Part shown: in pieces, positions 45,604-52,740 of the stretch
How the letters are laid out: every line of letters starts with the position of its first letter
How positions within the stretch are numbered: position 1 is the stretch's first letter
Source: Patiriisocius marinistellae
GTDB lineage: Bacteria > Bacteroidota > Bacteroidia > Flavobacteriales > Flavobacteriaceae
NCBI RefSeq assembly: GCF_009014635.1
Contig: NZ_BKCF01000007.1
Coordinates: 1 to 64,000, forward strand
Length of the DNA: 64,000 bases
Direction of reading: 5' to 3'
Position numbers and translations under genes: made by a program
The notes under the pieces: model-generated
Database searches by the model: none
The model's input: only the letters and a program-made list of their open reading frames with translations
Told to the model about the DNA's origin: nothing

Positions 45604-46099
45604 AATTGAGGGTATTTAAATATGGTTTTATAAGTGTTCTTTCTGAAATAATAATGCTTCGGAAATTTTTAAAATTTAAAGAAAGTACTGCTTTGTAATC
45701 ATAATGATGAAATGAGTTGATCTGCTTTCCAAAGCGATACGAACTCAAATAATATCTTAGATAATCTGGAAGTATTAATGTGCCAAGCAATAGTACACCG
45801 TAGAGATATGGGGTACGTTTACCATTGCCAAAACAACAATACTGTAGAGCAATTTCATCTTCTACGTTTGTTCCATAACCTGTTAATACGTGATAGGCAT
45901 CGTGACGTTCTACTTTAGGTATTAGGTGAAAATTTCGTTCTTTTAAGAAGCTGCCTAGGTGATATCCAAATGTATCAGAACTCATATTTAATAACATTTC
46001 AGTAGAGATGCCCCACGCTTTTTTCTTTTTGAATTTGCAGTACAAACTCATGGTAATTTCAAATAACTTATTGATTAATTTTTTTCTTAATTGTAACAT
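45587..46099 (-). CDS. Coq4-like protein
   Basis: 170 aa, helical. Contains RHDAYHVLTGYGTNVEDE, an exact HDxxH-x11-E motif, the metal-binding signature of Coq4, which is needed for ubiquinone synthesis in mitochondria and some proteobacteria. The flanking text (TFGYHLGSFL upstream, YLYGVLLLG downstream) also fits the family's fold. Bacteroidota use menaquinone, so the role here must differ or be unknown. First gene of the operon, starting right next to an operator-like sequence. A CTTCGGAAA copy lies at 45657-45665. Confidence 0.7.
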   Translation of the reverse strand: MLQLRKKLINKLFEITMSLYCKFKKKKAWGISTEMLLNMSSDTFGYHLGSFLKERNFHLIPKVERHDAYHVLTGYGTNVEDEIALQYCCFGNGKRTPYLYGVLLLGTLILPDYLRYYLSSYRFGKQINSFHHYDYKAVLSLNFKNFRSIIISERTLIKPYLNTLNYEKQS

Positions 46100-46125
46100 A
46101 AAGTACTTTGTTTTTCAAAGTGAAT
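46100..46125 (-). promoter_or_regulatory. Operator-like repeat before the Coq4-like operon
   Basis: AAAGTACTTTG, five bases, CAAAGT, one base, AAT, directly adjoining the ATG at 46099. The same arrangement recurs at 47079-47104. On the minus strand it holds ACTTTG-N5-CAAAGT, a perfect six-base dyad, plus a third ACTTT. Confidence 0.5.
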
Positions 46126-46176
46126 ATTTTAAAAAAATACTCAATGTAAGTTGAGCACAATTTTAGTTGTTGTTTT

Positions 46177-46467
46177 CTATTTCCGAAGTAATTTTTCTAA
46201 TGCTTCAATATGCTTTTTAAATTCTGCTTTTCCTAATGGGGTAGTACTATATCTTGTATTTGGTTTTCTGCCTATAAACTGTTTTTCTACATGTATGTAT
46301 TTTTCCTTTTCAAGCGATTTTAAATGACTCGCTAGATTACCATCAGTCACGTCAAGCAATTCTTTGAGTCGGTTAAAATCTGCATCTTCATTTACCATCA
46401 AAATGGACATAATGCCAAGACGAATGCGGTGATCAAAAACCTTATTTATATTTTCAATAATTCCCAC
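46177..46467 (-). CDS. Winged-helix transcriptional regulator
   Basis: 96 aa from a GTG start that overlaps the upstream stop codon (TAGTG). The longer frame up to 46572 only reads antisense-like residues and lies inside the neighbour. Winged helix: DHRIRLGIMSILMVNED, then FNRLKELLDVTDGNLASHLKSL as the helix-turn-helix, and the wing FIGRKPNTRYSTTPLG. It belongs to the small ArsR/MarR-like group seen next to membrane proteins. Likely regulates its own operon and the Coq4-like operon through the shared repeat. The 9-mer TTTCCGAAG covers its last codons (46180-46188). Confidence 0.88.
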   Translation of the reverse strand: MGIIENINKVFDHRIRLGIMSILMVNEDADFNRLKELLDVTDGNLASHLKSLEKEKYIHVEKQFIGRKPNTRYSTTPLGKAEFKKHIEALEKLLRK

Positions 46468-47075
46468 TACTTCTTTTTTTCTGCTATGAGCATGATAGCA
46501 CCATAGATGATGTGCATTGCTCCAAAACCGAGCATCCATAACCAAAATCCATACCCTGGAATAATGGCACAAATAAGTCCTAAGATAATTTCTATAAACC
46601 CTAAATATCTAATGTGGCCTATGCTATATTTAGCAGCACTAACTAATGCCAGTCCATAAAAGATTAGCATTAACGCACCTGTTTGTCCATATTTTTGTTG
46701 TCCTAAGATGATAATTATATAAATTCCACCAGTTATTAATGGAATTAAAAAATTGATTAAAAGGCGTTTTGTAGTGTCGTCCCATATTTCGACTCCGTCT
46801 TTTTTAGCTCGTCGTGTTGTGATAAAGACAGCAGTCAAAATGCTTAAAAATGCAATTAAAAATAAGTCTAGCATGATGAGCTTAAAAATATATCCATCAA
46901 GTATTAAATATTCTCGCGCACTATTTGTAACAATATAATAAGCCACTATACCACCAATAACAGCATACACTCCAGCCATAATTCCTGCCCAGCCACTTAA
47001 AGATATAAAACGTGAAGACTTAGTCATCAAGTTTTTGATTTCGCTGAGGTCTTTTAAATAATCTTGCTCACTCAT
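46467..47075 (-). CDS. Membrane protein paired with a winged-helix regulator
   Basis: 202 aa: a soluble N-terminal stretch (SEQDYLKDLSEIKNLM), then about six transmembrane helices. No enzymatic motif. Its stop is fused to the start of the regulator (TAGTG), a coupling often seen when a membrane sensor or partner accompanies a small repressor. Function unknown. Confidence 0.8.
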   Translation of the reverse strand: MSEQDYLKDLSEIKNLMTKSSRFISLSGWAGIMAGVYAVIGGIVAYYIVTNSAREYLILDGYIFKLIMLDLFLIAFLSILTAVFITTRRAKKDGVEIWDDTTKRLLINFLIPLITGGIYIIIILGQQKYGQTGALMLIFYGLALVSAAKYSIGHIRYLGFIEIILGLICAIIPGYGFWLWMLGFGAMHIIYGAIMLIAEKKK

Positions 47076-47078
47076 TTT

Positions 47079-47104
47079 AAAGTACTTTGAAATACAAAGT
47101 AAAT
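47079..47104 (-). promoter_or_regulatory. Operator-like repeat before the membrane protein/regulator pair
   Basis: AAAGTACTTTG-AAATA-CAAAGT-A-AAT, three bases upstream of the ATG at 47075. It agrees with the copy at 46100-46125 in most positions; the five-base spacer differs. Confidence 0.5.
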
Positions 47105-47132
47105 GTATATTTTAGAATTTTGCTATACTTTT

Positions 47133-47329
47133 CTTCGGAAATTTTAAAAAAAGGGGAAAAACCCCTATTGATTCAGGTATTTATCCTCTTGTCCATATTT
47201 GAGAAGTGCTGCATCTTTGTTTTATATTAATTTAATGCTATATAAATTGGGGAGTTTATAAGCGATATTGATACGAAAAGGTTGCTAGAAATAGCAGCCT
47301 TTTTTATTTTTAGTAATTAATACACAAAT
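47133..47329 (+). other. Intergenic region with mini-ORF and hairpin
   Basis: Begins with a CTTCGGAAA copy (47133-47141). An eight-codon frame (MLYKLGSL) runs from the ATG at 47236. Then a terminator-like hairpin (AAGGTTGCTA, GAAA, TAGCAGCCTT, T run) lies at 47279-47311, 18 bases before the DUF1801 start. It may be a small RNA end or an attenuator. Confidence 0.4.
47279..47311 (+). terminator. Terminator-like hairpin upstream of DUF1801
   Basis: Stem AAGGTTGCTA with TAGCAGCCTT (one G-U pair), GAAA loop, then TTTTTATTTTT. Confidence 0.75.
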
Positions 47330-47692
47330 ATGAATCCAGCCGAAAACTATATCCTCAATAAACCCGAACCATTTAAAAGCATGTTGCTTCAGCTTCAAGT
47401 GGTGATTGAGCATACGGTGAAAGACCTGGATTTAGTGTATAAATGGAGCTTACCTTGTTATTGGTATAAAGAGCATAGCGGCTTTTGTTATCTCAATCAA
47501 ACTAAAAATTATGTAGATGTTGTTTTTTGGCGTTCTGCATATTTAGATATCTATCCTGAGCATTTAAAACCGTATGGGAGAAAGGCATTAAAATCATTAC
47601 GCTACTACAAACAAGAAGATATAGACGAACGTGTACTCATCGATATATTACTCGAGGCACATTCTCATAGAGAGAAGTCATTTTATAAATAG
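47330..47692 (+). CDS. DUF1801-domain protein
   Basis: 120 aa, no signal peptide. DUF1801 (YdhG-like) stretches: KWSLPCYWYKEHSGFCYLNQ and VDVVFWRSAYLDIYPEHLK. The fold is shared with frataxin-like small proteins; its role is unknown. The stop codon is two bases from the convergent kdsA stop, with no room for a normal terminator between them. Confidence 0.85.
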   Translation: MNPAENYILNKPEPFKSMLLQLQVVIEHTVKDLDLVYKWSLPCYWYKEHSGFCYLNQTKNYVDVVFWRSAYLDIYPEHLKPYGRKALKSLRYYKQEDIDERVLIDILLEAHSHREKSFYK

Positions 47693-47694
47693 TA

Positions 47695-48513
47695 TTATAG
47701 ACTCTTAATCACTTTTCTAATCGCTGTCAAATCTGTCAGCAATTTTTCAAGCCTGCTCAGGTCGAGCATATTTGCGCCGTCACTTTTTGCATTTGTTGGG
47801 TCAAAATGAGTTTCGATGAAAAGTCCGTCGGCGCCGGTGGCAATTCCAGCACGGGCTATGGTGCTTATCATTTCGGGTCTCCCGCCTGTAACACCTTCAC
47901 TTTGATTGGGTTGTTGTAAACTATGAGTAACATCAAGAACAACGGGAGCATATTCTTTCATTGTAGGAATTCCACGAAAATCCACAATCATGTCTTGATA
48001 ACCAAACATAGTACCTCTGTCTGTAATCCAAGTTTTATCACTTCCAGAATCTTTTACTTTTTGAACAGCGTGCTGCATAGCTTCTGGGCTCATAAACTGT
48101 CCTTTTTTAAGGTTTACAACTTTACCCGTTTGAGCAGCCGCAACAACTAAATCGGTTTGGCGTACTAAAAAAGCTGGAATTTGTAGGACATCTACATAAG
48201 CAGCAGCCATCTTAGCATCGCTTACTTCATGAATGTCTGTCACTGTTGGAATGTCAAAAGTTTCTGAAACTTTACGAAGAATTCTTAGTGCCTTTTCATC
48301 CCCTATTCCTGTAAAACTGTCTATACGACTTCGGTTTGCTTTTTTAAAACTTCCTTTAAAAATATAGGGTATGTTTAGCTTATCAGTAATACCCAAAACT
48401 TTTTCGGCAATTCTAAGTGCCATGTCTTCTCCTTCAATGGCGCAGGGGCCTGCGAGTAGAAAAAAATTATCTGAATTAGCGTGTTTTATCTTTGGAATCT
48501 CTGAAAGTTGCAT
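47695..48513 (-). CDS. kdsA: 3-deoxy-8-phosphooctulonate synthase
   Basis: Makes KDO-8-phosphate from arabinose-5-phosphate and phosphoenolpyruvate for lipopolysaccharide core. 272 aa from MQLSEIPKIKH; a longer frame to 48552 adds residues absent from the family. Visible: LLAGPCAIEG, IFKGSFKKANRSR, VTDIHE, LQIPAFLVRQTDLV, DRGTMFGY, FDVTHS-like VVLDVTHSLQQP and IETHFDP. Confidence 0.95.
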   Translation of the reverse strand: MQLSEIPKIKHANSDNFFLLAGPCAIEGEDMALRIAEKVLGITDKLNIPYIFKGSFKKANRSRIDSFTGIGDEKALRILRKVSETFDIPTVTDIHEVSDAKMAAAYVDVLQIPAFLVRQTDLVVAAAQTGKVVNLKKGQFMSPEAMQHAVQKVKDSGSDKTWITDRGTMFGYQDMIVDFRGIPTMKEYAPVVLDVTHSLQQPNQSEGVTGGRPEMISTIARAGIATGADGLFIETHFDPTNAKSDGANMLDLSRLEKLLTDLTAIRKVIKSL

Positions 48514-48667
48514 AGCGTTTTTTTTGATGTGTAAATATAGTAAATACATCAAACTTAGATTGATAATAACGAGGTAAGAGGGTGGTAAAATTTCCGAAGA
48601 AATTATACCTATATCTTTAGCTTCAAAATATCACGCCTCAACATGCAAGTAATTAATTAATTAGCAG

Positions 48668-48675
48668 TACTTTTG
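48668..48675 (+). promoter_or_regulatory. Putative -7 element (TACTTTTG) of typA
   Basis: TAnnTTTG about 90 bases before the typA ATG. The resulting leader contains a small hairpin ACCGC-CTTA-GCGGA near 48745-48759. Confidence 0.5.
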
Positions 48676-48767
48676 CACCGTCAAAAAAGGCGCTTGAAAA
48701 TAGAATATGTTTCAACGTTTTAATTGCCACTTAATTAAATAGTTAACCGCCTTAGCGGATATTGAAG

Positions 48768-50564
48768 ATGAAAGTTATAAATATTGCAATTATTGCTCAC
48801 GTAGATCATGGTAAAACGACCTTGGTTGATAAAATTATGTATCACTGTCAGTTATTTCGCGATAACCAAAATACAGGAGATTTAATCTTAGATAATAATG
48901 ATCTTGAGCGTGAACGTGGAATTACGATAACGTCTAAAAACGTATCTGTAATGTACAAAGACACAAAAATTAACATTATTGATACCCCTGGTCACGCCGA
49001 TTTTGGTGGAGAGGTAGAGCGTGTATTGAATATGGCAGACGGTGTTTGTTTGTTAGTGGATGCATTTGAAGGGCCTATGCCACAAACACGTTTTGTTTTA
49101 CAAAAAGCTTTAGATCTTGGTTTAAAGCCTTGCGTAGTTGTAAACAAAGTTGATAAAGAAAACTGTACGCCAGAGCTAGTGCATGAAAAAGTATTTGACT
49201 TAATGTTTGAGCTTGGTGCAGAAGAATGGCAATTAGATTTCCCTACAGTTTACGGTTCTGCAAAGAACAACTGGATGAGTGATGACTGGAAAGTAGAAAC
49301 AGATAATGTTGAACCATTATTAGATATGGTTTTAGAAAATGTACCTACGCCTAAGTTTGAAGAAGGAACTCCACAGTTATTAATTACATCTTTAGATTTC
49401 TCTTCATTTACTGGACGTATCGCTATTGGGCGTTTAACTCGTGGTACTTTGAAAGAAGGTATGCGTGTTTCATTAGTGAAAGCTGATGGTACGATTACAA
49501 AAACTAAAATTAAAGAATTACATACTTTTGAGGGGTTAGGCCGTTTAAAAGTGGAAGAAGTTCATGCAGGTGATATTTGTGCATTAGTTGGTTTAGAAGG
49601 TTTTGACATTGGAGATACAGTGGCAGATTTTGAAAATCCAGAGGGTTTAAAAACTATTGCGATAGATGAGCCTACAATGAGTATGTTGTTTACAATTAAC
49701 GATTCGCCTTTCTTTGGGAAAGATGGAAAGTTTGTAACATCTCGCCATATTAGAGAACGTCTTGAAAAAGAATTAGAGAAAAACTTAGCAATGCGCCTGG
49801 AAGAAACAGGAAGTGCAGATAAGTTTTTAGTATACGGTCGTGGTATTCTACACTTATCGGTTTTAATCGAGACAATGCGCCGTGAAGGATACGAATTGCA
49901 AATTGGTCAGCCACAAGTAATTATCAAGGAGATTGATGGGGTTAAATGTGAGCCAGTAGAGGAATTAACAATTGATTTGCCAGAAAGTGTAAGTGGAACT
50001 GCAGTAAACCTTGTGACAATCCGTAAGGGTGAAATGGTATCTATGGAAGCGAAAGGTGATCGTATGATTTGCGAATTCATCATCCCATCTAGAGGTATTA
50101 TTGGTTTGCGTAACCAGTTATTGACTGCTACGGCGGGTGAGGCTATTATGACGCACCGTTTTGTTGAGTATCAGCCTATGAGAGGTGGTATTCCTGAGCG
50201 CCAAAATGGATCTTTAGTTTCAATGGAGAACGGAAGTGCCATTCCTTATTCTATTGATAAATTACAGGATAGAGGACGTTTCTTTGTAAATCCTAATGAA
50301 GATATTTACGAAGGACAAGTTATTGGAGAAAACACACGCCAGGATGATATGGAAGTGAACATTACCAAGACTAAAAAACTATCTAACGTACGTTCAAGTG
50401 GAGCAGATGACAAGGCAAAAATTGTCCCAGCTATCAAATTCTCTTTAGAAGAAGCGTTAGAGTTTATTCAAAAAGATGAATATGTTGAGGTAACGCCTAA
50501 TCACCTACGTATACGTAAAGTGTTTTTAAAAGCTACAGATAGAAAGAGGAATAAAATCTCTTAA
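48768..50564 (+). CDS. typA: Translational GTPase TypA/BipA
   Basis: 598 aa. Ribosome-associated GTPase acting in 50S assembly and stress or cold adaptation. G motifs: AHVDHGKTTL (P loop), RGITI, DTPGHADFGGE, NKVDKENC. EF-Tu domain 2, EF-G-like domain III (GRGILHLSVLIETMRREGYE) and the BipA-specific C-terminal domain follow. The frame contains a TTG two codons upstream, but ATG at 48768 fits the family start MKVINIAIIAHVDHG. The gene has its own promoter and terminator. Confidence 0.96.
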   Translation: MKVINIAIIAHVDHGKTTLVDKIMYHCQLFRDNQNTGDLILDNNDLERERGITITSKNVSVMYKDTKINIIDTPGHADFGGEVERVLNMADGVCLLVDAFEGPMPQTRFVLQKALDLGLKPCVVVNKVDKENCTPELVHEKVFDLMFELGAEEWQLDFPTVYGSAKNNWMSDDWKVETDNVEPLLDMVLENVPTPKFEEGTPQLLITSLDFSSFTGRIAIGRLTRGTLKEGMRVSLVKADGTITKTKIKELHTFEGLGRLKVEEVHAGDICALVGLEGFDIGDTVADFENPEGLKTIAIDEPTMSMLFTINDSPFFGKDGKFVTSRHIRERLEKELEKNLAMRLEETGSADKFLVYGRGILHLSVLIETMRREGYELQIGQPQVIIKEIDGVKCEPVEELTIDLPESVSGTAVNLVTIRKGEMVSMEAKGDRMICEFIIPSRGIIGLRNQLLTATAGEAIMTHRFVEYQPMRGGIPERQNGSLVSMENGSAIPYSIDKLQDRGRFFVNPNEDIYEGQVIGENTRQDDMEVNITKTKKLSNVRSSGADDKAKIVPAIKFSLEEALEFIQKDEYVEVTPNHLRIRKVFLKATDRKRNKIS

Positions 50565-50600
50565 TATTTCTTCGGAAATTTTAAGTACAAATTATATTTT

Positions 50601-50650
50601 AATCTGCATTACACATTGCCTAAAGGTATTAGTGTAGTGCAGATTTTTTA
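50601..50650 (+). terminator. Terminator of typA
   Basis: AATCTGCATTACAC (50601-50614) with GTGTAGTGCAGATT (50632-50645), one G-U pair, then a T run. The rest of 50565-50942 has a CTTCGGAAA copy right after the typA stop (50570-50578) and a GCATAA-AAA-TTATGC dyad at 50893-50907. I see no gene. Confidence 0.85.
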
Positions 50651-50942
50651 ATTGCAATTATGGCGTAATTATTTTCAGAATATTTATTTAACTGACATAA
50701 TTACCGATTATTTAAACTGATACAAAAGATGTTTTTTTTTGTATTCTTCATCTCCTATTTTACTATTATCAAAGGACTAAGGAGTGATTATTAGGTTCGT
50801 TAAAGTATCTATCTAAAAGTTATAAAATATACGCTATATCTATGGCTTGGTTTTAGCACCTGCTGGGAGTATTATAAAAACATAAATATTTCCTGCATAA
50901 AAATTATGCAAAAGAGTATTTTTTGAAATTAAAAAGTATAGA

Positions 50943-51371
50943 ATGACACAAGTAAAAGAGAACAACACAGTAAAAGTAAATTACACAGGTAAATTAACTG
51001 ATGGGCAAGTTTTTGACAGTTCTGAAGGAAGAGAACCGATTGAAGTTACTTTAGGACAAGGACAGTTAATTCCTGGTTTTGAAAAAGGGTTGATCGATAT
51101 GAAGTTAAATGAAAAAAAGACTATTTCTATTCCTAAGGAAGAAGCATATGGAGACGTTAGAGATGAGCTAAAGCAGGAAGTGGCAAAGACAGATCTTCCT
51201 CAAGATATGACACCCGAAGTTGGTATGGGCTTAGTATCTAAAACGCCAGATGGTCAAGAAATGAATTTACGTGTTGTAGAAGTGAAAGACACAAGTATTG
51301 TCGTAGATGCAAATCATCCATTAGCTGGTAAAGACCTTGTTTTTGATCTTGAAGTAGTAGAGATTAAATAA
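50943..51371 (+). CDS. FKBP/SlyD-like peptidyl-prolyl isomerase
   Basis: 142 aa cytoplasmic FKBP-type isomerase of the SlyD group. FKBP start VKVNYTGKLTDGQVFDSS, GQGQLIPGFEKGL, then an insert-in-flap domain (EEAYGDVRDEL through GLVSKTPDG) and the closing NHPLAGKDLVFDLEVVEI. It lacks the His/Cys-rich metal-binding tail of E. coli SlyD, so nickel delivery is not indicated. Confidence 0.92.
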   Translation: MTQVKENNTVKVNYTGKLTDGQVFDSSEGREPIEVTLGQGQLIPGFEKGLIDMKLNEKKTISIPKEEAYGDVRDELKQEVAKTDLPQDMTPEVGMGLVSKTPDGQEMNLRVVEVKDTSIVVDANHPLAGKDLVFDLEVVEIK

Positions 51372-51413
51372 GCAAAAGTTGCCTAATATATAGGTGATAT
51401 ATTCAAGTACTTG

Positions 51414-51450
51414 AAATCCCTTCTGAATTTTATTCTGTAAGGGATTTTTT
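51414..51450 (+). terminator. Terminator of the SlyD-like gene
   Basis: AAATCCCTT (51414-51422) with AAGGGATTT, 16-base loop that itself can pair, then a T run. Confidence 0.8.
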
Positions 51451-51489
51451 AGTTATCATGTTCAAGTTATAGGTATATTAATTTTTTCT

Positions 51490-51532
51490 CAAAAAAATAA
51501 TCGCTTATCAATAAAATTGATAAGCGATTATT
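51490..51532 (-). terminator. Terminator of the lipoprotein locus
   Basis: A 17-base-pair perfect stem (51496-51512 with 51516-51532), loop AAA, T-rich on the minus strand, just after the decayed lipoprotein frame. Confidence 0.85.
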
Positions 51533-51562
51533 TGAAGTTGTGCAGAATAAAACACTTTTTAT

Positions 51563-52045
51563 CTAATCACAATAAGGACAACTTGCACCATAACTTTCAA
51601 TTGCATCACAAACATATTCAAGTTCTGTTGTCTGTCCTAGACATTCATAAAGTTGAGCAGTTTGGCAAAATTGAATGATTTGTCCTTCAGTAGGGCCGTT
51701 ATAAACTAAATTTCCACAATCTATATTACCTCTGCCATTATTACTGCCGCCACCATTGTCTGGTGTATATATAGGTGATAAGGTATTACTGTCATTGATG
51801 TCAAATTCTACATCAAGAGTATGATCTTCAGCACTTCTTCCAGAAGTGAGTGATATGGAATAACTACCTTTTATTTTGTGAATTCCAGATTCACTATTTC
51901 TCACAACTTCAATTATATTAAGGCTATAATCAGTAATTATTATACTAGTATCTTCTATTGGGTCAAAGCCAAAATCATCCTCGGTCGCTAGAGTATACCT
52001 TGTAGAAGGGGTTTGTATTTCAAAACGTGGACTTTTTAAAGTTGA
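51563..52045 (-). pseudogene. 3' part of a decayed lipoprotein-type gene
   Basis: An open frame without a good start: it begins after a TAA at 52046-52048 and the first start-like codon is a GTG at 51904. The translation reads STLKSPRFEIQTPSTRYTLA, then a run of beta-type sequence, then a Cys-rich C-terminus (FCQTAQLYECLG, CPYCD). In the same frame, just beyond the TAA, stands NSNMDPEPGN. The upstream lipoprotein frame (52078-52374) is shifted by one. I infer one ancestral gene broken by a frameshift and a stop. No family recognised. Confidence 0.5.
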
Positions 52046-52077
52046 TTAATTGCCTGGTTCTGGGTCCATATTGCTGT

Positions 52078-52374
52078 TTAATAAATACCTACGCTTTGAA
52101 AAACTTTGTTGGTATTATTAGGAACATTAGACGAGGCATCTAAACTTAAACTAAAAAGCGATGAGTCTTCATAAAAATTGAAAACATTACCGCTAATATA
52201 TGTTTCTCTTTCATATCCAAAATCATACCCCACTTTTAATTCATGGGTTTCTTCATTAAATATAATATTGAATAAATTACTTGATGTTGGCAGTCCACAA
52301 TTATCACAGTCATCTTCCTCACATGAAAAGAATGTTAAAACTGTTACTAATGCTAAAATAGTACGAAACTTCAT
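52078..52374 (-). CDS. Short lipoprotein, probably the 5' part of a broken gene
   Basis: 98 aa with lipobox LTFFSC (Cys18), Asp/Cys-rich start (EEDDCDNCG) and a beta-rich body (ETHELKVGYDFGYERETY). Ends at FQSVGIY. It may be translated, but the frame shift relative to the following open sequence suggests it is truncated. Function unknown. Confidence 0.5.
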   Translation of the reverse strand: MKFRTILALVTVLTFFSCEEDDCDNCGLPTSSNLFNIIFNEETHELKVGYDFGYERETYISGNVFNFYEDSSLFSLSLDASSNVPNNTNKVFQSVGIY

Positions 52375-52536
52375 ATTTAGTTATTTAAAATTTACACAAA
52401 TTAATAATTTGCCAATTCCTAAGTAATAATCATTAATGGGTATATTTTTCTTAAAAAAATAACACCGAAAATAAATCTATCCCTCAGCCCAACAAAAACC
52501 TACATTTTTCGTTTATTTGCTAACAGAATTAAAACT

Positions 52537-52740
52537 ATGCATTTATTATATTTTGATCCCGGTCTGGGAATGATGATTGTACAAGCTGTAGCAGCGGGAG
52601 TTGCTGGTGTTTTGCTTTTTTCTAAAGGAGTAATGTACAAAATAAAAGGTTTTTTTGGCATGAATAAGGACGAAGACGATACTTACGATTCTATTGATGT
52701 TGATGAAAATGAGGATGGGAAAGATGACAAAAAACAATAA
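52537..52740 (+). CDS. Small membrane protein at the head of the glycan cluster
   Basis: 67 aa: one transmembrane helix (GMMIVQAVAAGVAGVLLF) after a short N-terminus, then a Lys-rich and finally a strongly acidic tail. Its 3' end overlaps the methyltransferase start by 17 bases. The conserved layout suggests it belongs to the operon; function unknown. Confidence 0.75.
   Translation: MHLLYFDPGLGMMIVQAVAAGVAGVLLFSKGVMYKIKGFFGMNKDEDDTYDSIDVDENEDGKDDKKQ

Noticed and set aside
46468-46572. N-terminal extension of the winged-helix regulator (start at 46572)
   Set aside because: The extra residues read through the neighbouring membrane-protein gene in another frame, while a GTG fused to that gene's stop (TAGTG) gives the expected protein.
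47151-47165. AGGGG-AAAAA-CCCCT hairpin as a terminator
   Set aside because: Only five base pairs and no T run on either side.
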